Assembly (NCBI RefSeq): GCF_013371465.1
Contig: NZ_JABWDU010000002.1
Span: forward strand, 785,666-849,665
Length of the DNA stretch: 64,000 nt
Origin: Ensifer oleiphilus
GTDB lineage: Bacteria; Pseudomonadota; Alphaproteobacteria; Rhizobiales; Rhizobiaceae
Direction of reading: 5' to 3'
Below are positions 33,623-42,433 of the stretch, in pieces; position 1 is the first letter of the stretch; the number at the start of each line of letters is the position of its first letter. The notes beneath the pieces are model-generated. The model made no database searches. It had not been told where the DNA came from and worked only from the letters and a program-made list of their open reading frames with translations. The position numbers were made by a program, and so were the translations under genes.

Positions 33623-34446
33623 ACCTGAGATCCATCCCCTTGAGCGCCTGGATCGGCATTGCCGGCATAACGATCGCGATCTTCTGTGCGCTGTTTGCGC
33701 CGGTTATCGCCCCCTTCGGCGAACGTGACGTCGTCGGCGACGTCTGGCTTCCCGCCGGTGGCGACTTCCTGCTCGGCACCGACAATCTCGGTCGCGACCT
33801 GCTGTCGCGCCTGATCTATGGCGCCCGCACCACCATCTTCGTGGCGCTGGCGGCAACCGTGCTCTCGTTCTCGCTGGGCATGATCCTGTCATTCGCCGCA
33901 GCCGTCATGGGCGGCTTCGTCGACCAGTTCTTCTCTCGTTTCAACGATCTGATGATGGCGATCCCGACCTTGATCTTCGCCCTCGTCGTGCTGGCGGTGT
34001 TGCCGCAGCATCTGTGGATCCTGATCCTGGTCATGGCCGTGCTTGACAGTACCCGCGTCTTCCGCATCGGCCGTGCCGTGGCGCTCGACGTCGCGGTCAT
34101 GGAGTTCGTCGAGGCGGCACGGCTACGCGGCGAAGGGAGCACATGGATCATCTTCCGCGAGATCCTGCCCAACACGCTGTCGCCGCTCTTGGCCGAGTTC
34201 GGCCTGCGCTTTGCCTTTTCCATCCTGTTTCTCTCCACCCTCTCCTTCCTCGGCCTCGGCATCCAGCCGCCGGCCGCCGACTGGGGCGGCATGGTCAAGG
34301 ACAACAAGGACGGCATCATCTTCGGCATCTCGGCCGCCCTCATCCCGGGTGCGGCGATCGCGACGCTGGCGATCTGCGTCAATCTCGTGGTCGACTGGCT
34401 GATGAAGAGAACCTCCAGCCTCAAGGGAGGACGCGGCGATGCCTGA
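33619..34446 (+). CDS. DppC-like ABC transporter permease
   Basis: A 275-residue DppC/OppC permease. Features are the first helix near residues 10-30, the periplasmic motif FLLGTDNLGRDLLSRLIYGA (normally GTDxxGRDxLSR), the coupling segment EFVEAARLRGEGSTWIIFRE and the closing SFLGLGIQPPAADWGGMV, all diagnostic of the second Dpp permease. It overlaps the DppB-like gene by 4 bases (ATGA) and the ATPase gene by 8. Together these form the pore for the substrate delivered by the binding proteins at 30918 and perhaps 37490. Confidence 0.9.
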   Translation: MNLRSIPLSAWIGIAGITIAIFCALFAPVIAPFGERDVVGDVWLPAGGDFLLGTDNLGRDLLSRLIYGARTTIFVALAATVLSFSLGMILSFAAAVMGGFVDQFFSRFNDLMMAIPTLIFALVVLAVLPQHLWILILVMAVLDSTRVFRIGRAVALDVAVMEFVEAARLRGEGSTWIIFREILPNTLSPLLAEFGLRFAFSILFLSTLSFLGLGIQPPAADWGGMVKDNKDGIIFGISAALIPGAAIATLAICVNLVVDWLMKRTSSLKGGRGDA

Positions 34447-36070
34447 GATGCTTTCCGTCAAGAACCTGAAGATCGAAGCGACCAGCTACCCTCCGGGCGA
34501 ACCGCCGAAGACCGTGACGCTGGTCGAAGGCGTCTCCTTCACCGTGCAGAAGGGCAAGGTGCTGGGCCTTATCGGCGAATCCGGCGCCGGCAAGTCGACG
34601 ATTGGTCTGTCGGCCCTGGCTTACGGGCGTGGCGGCGTGCGCATCACCGGCGGCGAGGTCCTGCTCGATGGCAAGGATATCCTGACGCTCGACAAGACCG
34701 GCATCCGCTCGATCCGCGGTGCCCGCGTCTGCTACGTCGCGCAATCGGCCGCCGCCGCCTTCAATCCGGCCCATAGGCTCGGCGATCAGGTGATCGAGGC
34801 GTCGCTGCGCCACGGCATCATGAGCCGCGATGAGGCGAAGAAACGCGCACTCTACCTCTTCCGCGTGCTCGGCCTGCCGAACCCGGAAACCTTCGGCGAG
34901 CGTTATCCTCACCAGGTCTCGGGCGGCCAGCTGCAGAGGGCGATGACCGCCATGGCGCTCTGCCCCAACCCGGAACTGATCGTCTTCGACGAACCGACGA
35001 CGGCGCTCGACGTGACGACACAGATCGACGTGCTTGCCGCCATCAAGCACGCGATCGAGGAAACGCACACCGCGGCGCTCTACATCACCCACGATCTCGC
35101 GGTGGTCGCGCAGATCTCCGACGACATCATGGTGCTGCGCCACGGCAAGACGGTGGAGTACGGCACGACCCAGCAGATCATCGAGGCACCAAGGGAAGAT
35201 TACACCCGCGCCCTTGTCAGTGTGCGCCAGACCAAGCGCGACGAGGCGCCGGATCAGACCGGCACGCAGCTAAAGATCGAGCATGTCAGTGCCGGTTACG
35301 CCAATGGCTTCAAGGTTCTGCACGATGTGTCGATGCACCTGCCAAAGGGCCAGACGCTGGCGATCGTCGGCGAAAGCGGGTCGGGCAAGTCGACGCTGGC
35401 GCGTGTCATCACCGGCCTGCTACCGCCGACAGAGGGGCGTATCACCTTCGAAAGCAAGGAACTGCCGCGCGCCTTGAAGGGCCGCAGCAATGACGAGCTG
35501 CGCCGGATCCAGATGATCTACCAGATGGCCGATACCGCGATGAACCCGCGCCAGACGGTGCGCGACATCGTCGGCCGACCGCTGTCCTTCTACTTCGGCA
35601 TGCACGGCGCCAAGAAGACGGCGCGGGTCAAGGAACTGCTCGACCAGATCGAGATGGGAACGAAGTTCCTCGATCGCTATCCCGCCGAACTTTCCGGTGG
35701 CCAGAAGCAGCGGGTCGCCATTGCGCGCGCGCTTGCCGCAGAACCGGAGCTGATCCTTTGCGACGAACCGACCTCGGCGCTCGACCCGCTGGTGGCCGAA
35801 GGCATCCTGAATCTGCTTCTGAAGCTGCAGGAGGAAACCGCTGTTTCCTATGTCTTTATCACCCACGACATCGCCATCGTCCGGGCCATCGCCGACAGCG
35901 TCGCCGTCATGCACCGCGGCAAGCTCGTGCGGTTCGGGCCAAAGTCCAAGGTACTGTCGCCACCCTTCGACGACTATACCGACCTCTTGCTGAAATCCGT
36001 CCCTGAGATGGAAATCGGCTGGCTAGAGCGGGTGTTGAAGACGCGGCGGATGGAAAGCGCGGGCAATTGA
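34439..36070 (+). CDS. DppD-DppF fused ABC transporter ATPase
   Basis: A 543-residue protein with two complete nucleotide-binding domains, as in fused DppD-DppF/YliA-type ATPases. Domain 1 has Walker [10 protein letters not shown] (about residue 45), signature VSGGQLQR, Walker [13 protein letters not shown] and ITHDLAVV. Domain 2, from about residue 280, has [29 protein letters not shown] and THDIAIV. It powers the permeases at 32507-34446. The gene overlaps the DppC-like gene by 8 bases and ends shortly before a palindromic repeat that probably marks the operon end. Confidence 0.9.
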   Translation: MPEMLSVKNLKIEATSYPPGEPPKTVTLVEGVSFTVQKGKVLGLIGESGAGKSTIGLSALAYGRGGVRITGGEVLLDGKDILTLDKTGIRSIRGARVCYVAQSAAAAFNPAHRLGDQVIEASLRHGIMSRDEAKKRALYLFRVLGLPNPETFGERYPHQVSGGQLQRAMTAMALCPNPELIVFDEPTTALDVTTQIDVLAAIKHAIEETHTAALYITHDLAVVAQISDDIMVLRHGKTVEYGTTQQIIEAPREDYTRALVSVRQTKRDEAPDQTGTQLKIEHVSAGYANGFKVLHDVSMHLPKGQTLAIVGESGSGKSTLARVITGLLPPTEGRITFESKELPRALKGRSNDELRRIQMIYQMADTAMNPRQTVRDIVGRPLSFYFGMHGAKKTARVKELLDQIEMGTKFLDRYPAELSGGQKQRVAIARALAAEPELILCDEPTSALDPLVAEGILNLLLKLQEETAVSYVFITHDIAIVRAIADSVAVMHRGKLVRFGPKSKVLSPPFDDYTDLLLKSVPEMEIGWLERVLKTRRMESAGN

Positions 36071-36089
36071 CGGTCAGCGACAACAGAGA

Positions 36090-36129
36090 CCCCTCTCCCC
36101 GCCTGCGGGGAGAGGGCTAGGGTGAGGGG
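36090..36129. repeat. short RIME-like palindrome, possible terminator
   Basis: CCCCTCTCCCCGCCTGCGGG followed by GAGAGGGCTAGGGTGAGGGG forms a stable hairpin (CCCTCTCCCCGC/GCGGGGAGAGGG). It is one arm of the RIME-like element seen elsewhere. It lies between the convergent ATPase gene and the PAAR-like gene, where it could end both transcripts. Confidence 0.65.
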
Positions 36130-36153
36130 CGACTGGTCAACAGGAGCTGGCAG

Positions 36154-36495
36154 TCACTTCACCTTGCACTCGACATCGCCGAGCCGCTGCGCGGCCTTTC
36201 CTTCGAAGGTCACCGACGATTCCGCCTTGGCTATGCAGTCTCCAGTAGCACCACTGCCGGAACGAAAATGCACCACCGGCTGTCCCTCGATCGTGATGCT
36301 CGGCACCACCTCGTAAAGCTCCGGCGGGCAGTTGACGACGTCAGACAGCCGGAGCGCCGGCTGGCCGCCGATCATGACGCTGGTGGAGCCAGAAAGCGCG
36401 CAAGCCGGGATCGGCGGACGCGCATCGTCGGCCGCAGACGGCAGGGCCGATAACGGGAACAGAAGTCCCGTCATGGCGACAACAGCAGATTTCAT
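36154..36495 (-). CDS. small exported PAAR-motif protein
   Basis: A 113-residue protein with a Sec-type signal (MKSAVVAMTGLLFPLSALPS, cleavage near SAADDA). Its mature part looks like a PAAR-repeat domain: VMIGGQPALRLSDVV, later SITIEGQPVVHF, then CIAKAESSVTFEGKAAQRLG. PAAR proteins normally sharpen the tip of type VI secretion spikes and are not exported by Sec, so a stand-alone version with a signal peptide is unusual. No other type VI gene is in the window. The ATG at 36495 is chosen because the signal peptide starts there. It is convergent with the ATPase gene at 34439-36070. Confidence 0.7.
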   Translation of the reverse strand: MKSAVVAMTGLLFPLSALPSAADDARPPIPACALSGSTSVMIGGQPALRLSDVVNCPPELYEVVPSITIEGQPVVHFRSGSGATGDCIAKAESSVTFEGKAAQRLGDVECKVK

Positions 36496-36566
36496 CGGCT
36501 TCCCCTTCAACGATGCGGCCACGTGCATAAGGCGCAATCTAGAGCGGCAACGCGAAAGCCGCCACC

Positions 36567-37361
36567 TCAATAGTCGGTCGGCACCGTCAGCACGTCGGCA
36601 TCGGGCGTTTCGAGAAAACTTCGCACCGTCGCCGGCAACTGCCGCGACCCGGCGGCCACAACCCCGCAGCGCGACAGCATCTGCCGCAGATCCGGCTCCT
36701 GGCCGAGCGTGCGCCAGATCATGCGCGAGGCATAGGGCAGGTTCTCCTTGCGCCAGGAAACGCCCATGGTGGTGCCGCGCAGATAGACGCGCTGGTGCAC
36801 CTCGAACGGCATCAGGATCGTCTGCGACAGCATCGGCTGGCGCCCGACGCTGCGCTCGGCGATGAAGATGCGGTTGCGCCAGAAGGTGACGAGGCCGACA
36901 TATTTGGAGAACTGCTGGATTTCGTTGGCGGCATCGCGAATGCGCTCGATCGATTTCACCCGGATCGAGCCGCTCTCTTCATGAATACGCGCGCAGGAGC
37001 AGACGACACGGCCCGGCCAGGACGGCGACAGATGATAGGTCTGATAGTAGCCGATATGACGACGAAGCCCGGCGAGATCGCCGGGAAAGCCCTCAAGCAG
37101 CAGCCCTGCTTCAGAGCGGTCGCGGTCGGGCCTGACCATGCGGGCTTCGAACAGTTTCGGCGACAGCGAGAAATCCTGCGCCTGCAGCCCGAAAAAGCCG
37201 GCGATGCGGGCGACATTGTGCGCTGAAGGCCGCGCCTCGCCGCTGATGTAGCGGTTGAACTGCTGGCGATTGATGCCGATTTCGCGGCAGATCTGCGAGA
37301 TCGATCGCCGCGTCGCGCAGGCAAAACGAAGATTGGCGGCGAACAGGTCGGCGTCGTGCAC
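36567..37361 (-). CDS. XRE-family helix-turn-helix transcriptional regulator
   Basis: A 264-residue regulator. Residues about 8-62 are a Cro/XRE helix-turn-helix (SISQICREIGINRQQFNRYI, then PSAHNVARIAGFFGLQ). Residues about 85-264 are an unrecognised domain with alternating strands and no known motif, possibly a ligand sensor. The start is a GTG at 37361, since no ATG is available near it. It is divergent from the second peptide-type binding-protein gene (start 37490) with 128 bases between, so control of that gene and perhaps of the main transporter is likely. Confidence 0.8.
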   Translation of the reverse strand: MHDADLFAANLRFACATRRSISQICREIGINRQQFNRYISGEARPSAHNVARIAGFFGLQAQDFSLSPKLFEARMVRPDRDRSEAGLLLEGFPGDLAGLRRHIGYYQTYHLSPSWPGRVVCSCARIHEESGSIRVKSIERIRDAANEIQQFSKYVGLVTFWRNRIFIAERSVGRQPMLSQTILMPFEVHQRVYLRGTTMGVSWRKENLPYASRMIWRTLGQEPDLRQMLSRCGVVAAGSRQLPATVRSFLETPDADVLTVPTDY

Positions 37362-37489
37362 AAGCGGCTCCCAGTGATCCGGAGCAGGTAGCGTAAAGTC
37401 GCATAAACCAGCGTCAAGTCGCGAAATTGTGCGACCTGCTGCAGCCGTTAGGTTTTCCCTTGAAACAACACAGAAGAGGGAACCTGCAT

Positions 37490-39079
37490 ATGAGCGATTT
37501 CACCAAGCGCCCCGACGGCCTTCTCGTACCGGCCGGCATCAACCGCCGTGGCTTTCTGGCGGGAACGGCAGCCCTCGGTTTGGCGGCAGGCTTTGCCGGT
37601 ACGATGCTGGCTGGCGACGCGCGCGCCGAGGAACCCAAGCGCGGCGGCCACCTGAAGCTCGGCCTCAAGGGCGGCGCCACCACCGACACGCTCGATCCCG
37701 CCGGCTATAGCGGTTCGGTCTCCTTCGTCATCGGCCATCTCTGGGGCGACACGCTGGTCGAATCCGATCCGAAGACCGGCGCCCCAATGCCGGCACTCGC
37801 CGAATCCTGGGAGCCCTCGGCGGACGCGTCGCAATGGACCTTCAAGATCCGCAGCGACGTCAGCTTCCACGACGGCAGCAAGATGACCATCGCCGATGTC
37901 ATCGCCACGCTGAAGCGGCACTCGGACGAAGGCTCGAAGTCGGGCGCGCTCGGCTTGATGCGCTCGATCAAGACGATCGAGGAAAAGGCCGGCGCGCTGG
38001 TGCTGACGCTGACCGAAGGCAATGCCGACCTGCCGCTCCTCTTGACCGATTATCACCTCATCATCCAGCCGCGCGGTGGCGTCGACAACCCCGCCTCGCC
38101 CATCGGCACCGGTCCCTACAAGCTTGCAAGCTATGAAGCCGGCCTGCGCTCGACCTTCGAGAAGAACGCCAATGACTGGCGCCAGGATCGTGGCTTCGTC
38201 GACAGCGTCGAAATCATCGTGATGAACGACACGACCGCCCGCATTGCGGCGCTCTCCTCCGGCCAGGTGCACTTCATCAATAATATCGATCCGAAGACGG
38301 TGCCGCTCTTGAAGCGCGCGCCGCACGTCGAAATCCTGCGCACCGCCGGCAAGGGCTTCTACAGCTTCCTGATGCACTGCGACACCGCCCCCTTCGACAA
38401 CAACAACCTCCGGCTTGCGCTGAAGTATGCGATCGACCGTCAGGCGATCCTCGACCGGGTCGTCGGCGGCTTCGGCACGCTCGGCAACGACTACCCCGTC
38501 AACGAGAACTATGCGCTGGCGCCCGAAGGCATCGAGCAGCGCGCCTACGACCCCGACAAGGCCGCCTTCCACTTCAAGAAGTCGGGCCATGACCGGCCGA
38601 TCCTCTTGCGCACCTCGGATGCCGCCTTCCCCGGCGCCATCGATGCCGCGGTCCTGTTCCAGGAAAGCGCCAAGAAGGCCGGCATCGAGCTCGAGGTTCG
38701 CCGCGAGCCGGAGGACGGCTACTGGACCAATGTCTGGAACGTCCAGCCCTTCTGCGCCTCCTACTGGGGCGGCCGCCCAACGCAGGATTCGCGCTACTCC
38801 ACATCCTACCTCTCGAGCGCCGAGTGGAACGACACCCGCTTCAAGCGCGAAGACTTCGACAAGCTCCTGCTCCAAGCCCGCTCGGAACTCGACGATGCCA
38901 AGCGCAAGGAGATGTACAAGACGATGGCGATGACGGTGCGCGACGAAGGCGGGCTGATCCTGCCCGTTTTCAACGACTACGTGAACGCCGCCTCGGCATC
39001 GCTGAAGGGTTTTGTGCACGACATCGGCAACGACCTTTCGAACGGCTATGTCGCCAGCCGCGTTTGGCTCGATAGCTAA
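37490..39079 (+). CDS. peptide/nickel-type ABC transporter substrate-binding protein 2, Tat signal
   Basis: A 529-residue SBP family 5 protein and a close paralogue of the protein at 30918-32507. Shared stretches include EPKRGGHLKLGL, EGNADLPLLLTDYHLIIQP and EGIEQRAYDPDKAAFH. The twin-arginine signal is INRRGFLAGTAALGLAAGFA. The ATG at 37490 follows AGAGGGA. No permease or ATPase follows it, so it probably uses the transporter at 32507-36070 as a second receptor with altered ligand range. It is divergent from the XRE regulator and followed by a strong hairpin and a CocE-like hydrolase gene. Confidence 0.88.
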   Translation: MSDFTKRPDGLLVPAGINRRGFLAGTAALGLAAGFAGTMLAGDARAEEPKRGGHLKLGLKGGATTDTLDPAGYSGSVSFVIGHLWGDTLVESDPKTGAPMPALAESWEPSADASQWTFKIRSDVSFHDGSKMTIADVIATLKRHSDEGSKSGALGLMRSIKTIEEKAGALVLTLTEGNADLPLLLTDYHLIIQPRGGVDNPASPIGTGPYKLASYEAGLRSTFEKNANDWRQDRGFVDSVEIIVMNDTTARIAALSSGQVHFINNIDPKTVPLLKRAPHVEILRTAGKGFYSFLMHCDTAPFDNNNLRLALKYAIDRQAILDRVVGGFGTLGNDYPVNENYALAPEGIEQRAYDPDKAAFHFKKSGHDRPILLRTSDAAFPGAIDAAVLFQESAKKAGIELEVRREPEDGYWTNVWNVQPFCASYWGGRPTQDSRYSTSYLSSAEWNDTRFKREDFDKLLLQARSELDDAKRKEMYKTMAMTVRDEGGLILPVFNDYVNAASASLKGFVHDIGNDLSNGYVASRVWLDS

Positions 39080-39107
39080 GAGCACTGCCGGCAAGAATGT
39101 AGAGCGA

Positions 39108-39148
39108 GCATTTCCAGCAAACGCCTGAAGCGGTTTTGCTGGAAATGC
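39108..39148 (+). terminator. hairpin after second binding-protein gene
   Basis: A perfect 14-base inverted repeat, GCATTTCCAGCAAA at 39108-39121 and TTTGCTGGAAATGC at 39135-39148, with a 13-base loop. It lies 29 bases past the stop codon. It could stop transcription or stabilise the message of the binding-protein gene and reduce read-through into the hydrolase gene. There is no clear T-run, so the terminator call is moderate. Confidence 0.55.
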
Positions 39149-39181
39149 GTCGAGACAAAGAGAGTGAGCGGAACAAGCGAT

Positions 39182-41176
39182 ATGTCAGACCGTGACTTCA
39201 CCCTGATCGAGAACGAATGGATCCGATTGAAGGACGGCACCCGCCTTGCCGCCCGGATCTGGATGCCCGCCGGCACGGAGGCCGACCCGGTTCCGGCCGT
39301 GCTCGAATACCTGCCCTATCGCAAGCGCGGCGGCACCAGTCTACGCGATGAATCGACCTATCCGGTCTTTGCCGCCGCCGGCATTGCCGGCGTGCGCGTC
39401 GACATCAGAGGCTCGGGCGAAAGCGACGGCGTCATCGATGGCGAATACACGCCGCGCGAACTTGCCGACGGCTGCGAGATCATCGAATGGATCGCCGCCC
39501 AGCCCTGGTCGAACGGCAAGGTCGGCATGATGGGCATCTCCTGGGGCGGCTTCAACTGCCTGCAGGTCGCAGCCCTCAAGCCGCCGGCGCTCAAAGCCGT
39601 GATCTCCATCGCCTCCACCGTCGACCGCTACAACGACGACATCCACTACAAGAACGGCTGCCATCTCTCGGCGCAACTCTCCTGGGCAGCGACGATGCTC
39701 GCCTACCAGTCGCGTTCGCCAGATCCGGCCATCGTCGGTGACCGCTGGAAGGAGATGTGGCTGGAGCGCCTGAAAAACGAGCCCTATTTCATGGAGGAGT
39801 GGCTGGAGCACCAGCGCCGCGACGCCTTCTGGCAGCACGGCTCGATCTCAGACGATTTCGACAGCTTCGAGACGCCGGCGCTCGTCATCGCCGGCTGGGC
39901 CGACGGTTATCGCAACACGCCGCTCAAAGCCGTCGAGGGCCTCGGCACGAAGGCCAAGGCGATGATCGGCCCCTGGGTGCACAAATATCCGCATTTCGCC
40001 TGGCCGAAGCCACGCGCCGATTTCCACGGCGAGGCGATCCGCTGGTGGAACCGCTTTCTGCGCGACGAGAACAACGGCGCCGAGGGCGGGCCGCAGGTAC
40101 GGGCCTATATCCTCGACGGTCCGCGCCCGGCCCTCCGGCGCGACAGCGACCCCGGCCGCTGGGTCGCCAAGGATGTCTGGCAGAAACCGGAGATGCAGGT
40201 TCTCGGCGTCACGCTCGACGGCAGGCTCGCCGCCGACACCAAGGACAAGGGCATCGGCGAGGTCTTCCTGAAATCGCCGCTCGATACCGGTACGGCATCC
40301 GGCGAATACTTCACCCTGAAACCCGATGCCGAAATGGCCGGCGACCAGCGCATCGACGATGCCGGCGCGCTGACCTTCGAGACCCGGCCGCTGCTGGAAG
40401 CGGAAGACTATCTCGGCCAGGCAAGCCTCTCGGTCGACGTCACCTGCGCCGCAGACACCGCCAACCTCGTCGCCCGCATCGTCGACGTGCACCCGGATGG
40501 CACGTCCACCCGCATTGCCTTCGGCGTGCTCAACCTGGCGCACCGCGACGGCAATGCCGAACCGCGAGCGATGGAAAAAGGTCGGCGGACCCGGATCACC
40601 CTGGTGCTCGACGCCTGCGGCTACCGCGTGCGTGCCGGTCACCGCATCCGGCTGTCGCTGTCGACCTCATATTGGCCGATGATCCTGCCGCCCCCGAGCG
40701 ATCCCGGCCTCACCATCGACACGTCCACCCTGGCGTTGTCTCTCCCGCTGCTCGGCCAGCACAACGAGGTCGTGGTGCCGGAGCCGGAAAACCCCGATCC
40801 GCTGCCGAAATACATCGAGCATACGGCCGGCAGCACCAGCCGCACCGTCGAGCGCGACATGACCAACGGCGTCACGCGCTACCTGATCTACGAGGATGGC
40901 GGCCTGAGCGAGCACCCCGATACCGGTCTTTCGACGCAGGACATCCGCGACGAGACCTGGTCGATCGCCCGCGACGATCCGCATTCGATGGTCGGGACCT
41001 CCACATGGACCTGCATCGCCAGGCGCGACGGCTGGTCTGTGCGCACCGTCTCAACCTCGGTGCTCACCTGCGACGCCAACGACTGGATCACCGAAGCCAA
41101 GATTGTCGCCTATGAGAACGACGCTCCGATCTTCGAAAAGACCTTTGCCAAGCGGGTCGCACGCGACCTGATGTAA
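39182..41176 (+). CDS. CocE/NonD-family (S15) hydrolase
   Basis: A 664-residue alpha/beta hydrolase of the X-Pro dipeptidyl-peptidase (S15)/cocaine esterase family. The N-terminal catalytic part shows LEYLPYRKR, VDIRGSGESDG and the nucleophile elbow MMGISWGGFN; acid and base are likely in IAGWADGYRN and GPWVHKYPHFAWP. The C-terminal jelly-roll domain (LSVDVTCAADTANLVARIVD) is the usual third domain. No signal peptide is seen, so it is cytoplasmic. It follows the binding-protein gene and could cleave an imported peptide, amide or ester. The ATG at 39182 is used; a GTG at 39164 is possible. Confidence 0.85.
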   Translation: MSDRDFTLIENEWIRLKDGTRLAARIWMPAGTEADPVPAVLEYLPYRKRGGTSLRDESTYPVFAAAGIAGVRVDIRGSGESDGVIDGEYTPRELADGCEIIEWIAAQPWSNGKVGMMGISWGGFNCLQVAALKPPALKAVISIASTVDRYNDDIHYKNGCHLSAQLSWAATMLAYQSRSPDPAIVGDRWKEMWLERLKNEPYFMEEWLEHQRRDAFWQHGSISDDFDSFETPALVIAGWADGYRNTPLKAVEGLGTKAKAMIGPWVHKYPHFAWPKPRADFHGEAIRWWNRFLRDENNGAEGGPQVRAYILDGPRPALRRDSDPGRWVAKDVWQKPEMQVLGVTLDGRLAADTKDKGIGEVFLKSPLDTGTASGEYFTLKPDAEMAGDQRIDDAGALTFETRPLLEAEDYLGQASLSVDVTCAADTANLVARIVDVHPDGTSTRIAFGVLNLAHRDGNAEPRAMEKGRRTRITLVLDACGYRVRAGHRIRLSLSTSYWPMILPPPSDPGLTIDTSTLALSLPLLGQHNEVVVPEPENPDPLPKYIEHTAGSTSRTVERDMTNGVTRYLIYEDGGLSEHPDTGLSTQDIRDETWSIARDDPHSMVGTSTWTCIARRDGWSVRTVSTSVLTCDANDWITEAKIVAYENDAPIFEKTFAKRVARDLM

Positions 41177-41205
41177 GCGCATCTTGACTTAGCGCGGACA
41201 TGATT

Positions 41206-41238
41206 GTACCAATCGGTAAACATTTTACTGATAGGTAC
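41206..41238. promoter_or_regulatory. TetR-type operator over the HPP promoter
   Basis: A 33-base near-perfect palindrome. The left half is GTACCAATCGGTAAA (41206-41220), then CAT, then TTTACTGATAGGTAC (41224-41238); the halves match at 13 of 15 positions. A TTGACT at 41184-41189 is a possible -35 box. It ends 4 bases before the HPP start codon. The TetR gene overlapping the end of the HPP gene is the obvious ligand, which implies autorepression of the two-gene operon. Confidence 0.7.
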
Positions 41239-41242
41239 AGTC

Positions 41243-41737
41243 ATGCGCCATTTTTTCAGTCGTCACCAACCTCCCATCCATATCGGCCGTGGCCTGATCG
41301 CCGGCATCGGCGGTCTTGTCGCCATTGCCGCCGTCGGCGCGCTCACCAACATCGTCGGCGAACCCCTGCTGATGGCGCCGTTCGGGGCCAGCTGCGTGCT
41401 GATCTTCTCGGTCGCCGGCAGTCCGCTCTCCCAGCCCGCCAATGTCGTCGGCGGGCATTTCGTCGCGACGCTGGTCGGCCTGATCATGCGCGCGGTTTTC
41501 CCCAATGAGTGGTGGGCGGTCGGCATCGCCGTCGGCGCTGCGATCGCGCTGATGGCAGCGCTGCGCATCACCCATCCGCCGGCCGGCGCCAATCCGCTGG
41601 TGGTCTTCGCCGGCGATCCAGGCTTCGACTTCCTGCTCTTCCCGGTATTGACCGGTTCGCTGATATTGGTCGCCGTCGGTACGCTGTTTCATCGTTTCGG
41701 CAAGGTCGAATATCCGCTTCAAAGGAAGCCCGCATGA
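41243..41737 (+). CDS. HPP-family membrane protein
   Basis: A 164-residue inner-membrane protein of the HPP family. Four hydrophobic segments are visible (ending for example in ALTNIVGEPLLMAPFGASCV and FLLFPVLTGSLILVAVGTLF), together with the family motif ITHPPAGANPLVVF. Some HPP proteins have been linked to nitrite or other small-molecule transport; the substrate here is unknown. The ATG at 41243 is preferred over an upstream start because it lies just past the operator. Its stop overlaps the TetR start (ATGA), so the two form an operon controlled by the palindrome upstream. Confidence 0.82.
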   Translation: MRHFFSRHQPPIHIGRGLIAGIGGLVAIAAVGALTNIVGEPLLMAPFGASCVLIFSVAGSPLSQPANVVGGHFVATLVGLIMRAVFPNEWWAVGIAVGAAIALMAALRITHPPAGANPLVVFAGDPGFDFLLFPVLTGSLILVAVGTLFHRFGKVEYPLQRKPA

Positions 41738-42300
41738 GCCGCGTCGTCGCCGAGCGCCCGGACGTCATCGCCACGCTTGCCGAGGTCTTTCGCGAGCATG
41801 GCTATGACGGCGCGAGCCTCAGCCTGATCACCGAGAAGACCGGGCTCGGCAAGGGCAGCCTCTATCACTTCTTTCCCGGCGGGAAGGAAGAGATGGCCGA
41901 GGCGGTGCTGGGCGACATCGCCTCATGGTTCCAGACCAATATCTTCGAGCCCCTGCGCAACGGCGAAACACCGGCAACCGCAATCGACGACATGTTTGCC
42001 GCTGTCGACAGCTACTTTCGCCAGGGACGCCGCCTCTGCCTGATGGGCGTCATCGCCGCCAGCGGCGCCCATGATCGTTTCTCGGTCGACCTCAACCGCT
42101 ATTTCGCCGATTGGCGGACGGCTCTTGCCGAGGCGCTCGGCCGCAGGGGTATCCCGGAGAGCGAGCGACAGGCGCTGGCGGAAGAGGTGATCGGCGGCAT
42201 CCAGGGCGCGCTCATTCTCGCCCGCAGCCTCGGTGAGGCCGAAGCGTTCGGTCGCGTGCTTACCCGCCTCAAGGCGCGCTGCCACTCGTCGCAAACCTGA
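41734..42300 (+). CDS. TetR-family transcriptional repressor
   Basis: A 188-residue TetR regulator. The helix-turn-helix is at residues about 9-52 (VIATLAEVFREHGYDGASLS, then EKTGLGKGSLYHFFPGGKEE), followed by an all-helical ligand and dimer domain. The Cys in RRLCLMG at about residue 102 is followed by a GVIAAS helix, common in the YxaF/LmrA-like subgroup. It is translationally coupled to the HPP gene and probably binds the 33-base palindrome at 41206-41238. Its inducer is not readable. Confidence 0.87.
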   Translation: MSRVVAERPDVIATLAEVFREHGYDGASLSLITEKTGLGKGSLYHFFPGGKEEMAEAVLGDIASWFQTNIFEPLRNGETPATAIDDMFAAVDSYFRQGRRLCLMGVIAASGAHDRFSVDLNRYFADWRTALAEALGRRGIPESERQALAEEVIGGIQGALILARSLGEAEAFGRVLTRLKARCHSSQT

Positions 42301-42433
42301 CAAAAATCAGATCGCAATCCGCTGCCGCCTTGACAATTCCCTGCGCACCCAGTTATTAACCGTTAAGTTAAATAACTTTCGGGTTAAAGAACGGCCGCGC
42401 CTTGCGACAGCGCGGGCTGCGGGAGGAAACCTC

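Noticed and set aside
36154-36495. Part of a type VI secretion locus
   Set aside because: No Hcp, VgrG, sheath or baseplate gene is present in the window and the protein has a Sec signal.
39757-41115. A 452-codon open frame within the CocE-like hydrolase gene
   Set aside because: Shifted-frame shadow with low-complexity Arg-rich translation; the main frame has catalytic motifs and a normal domain order.
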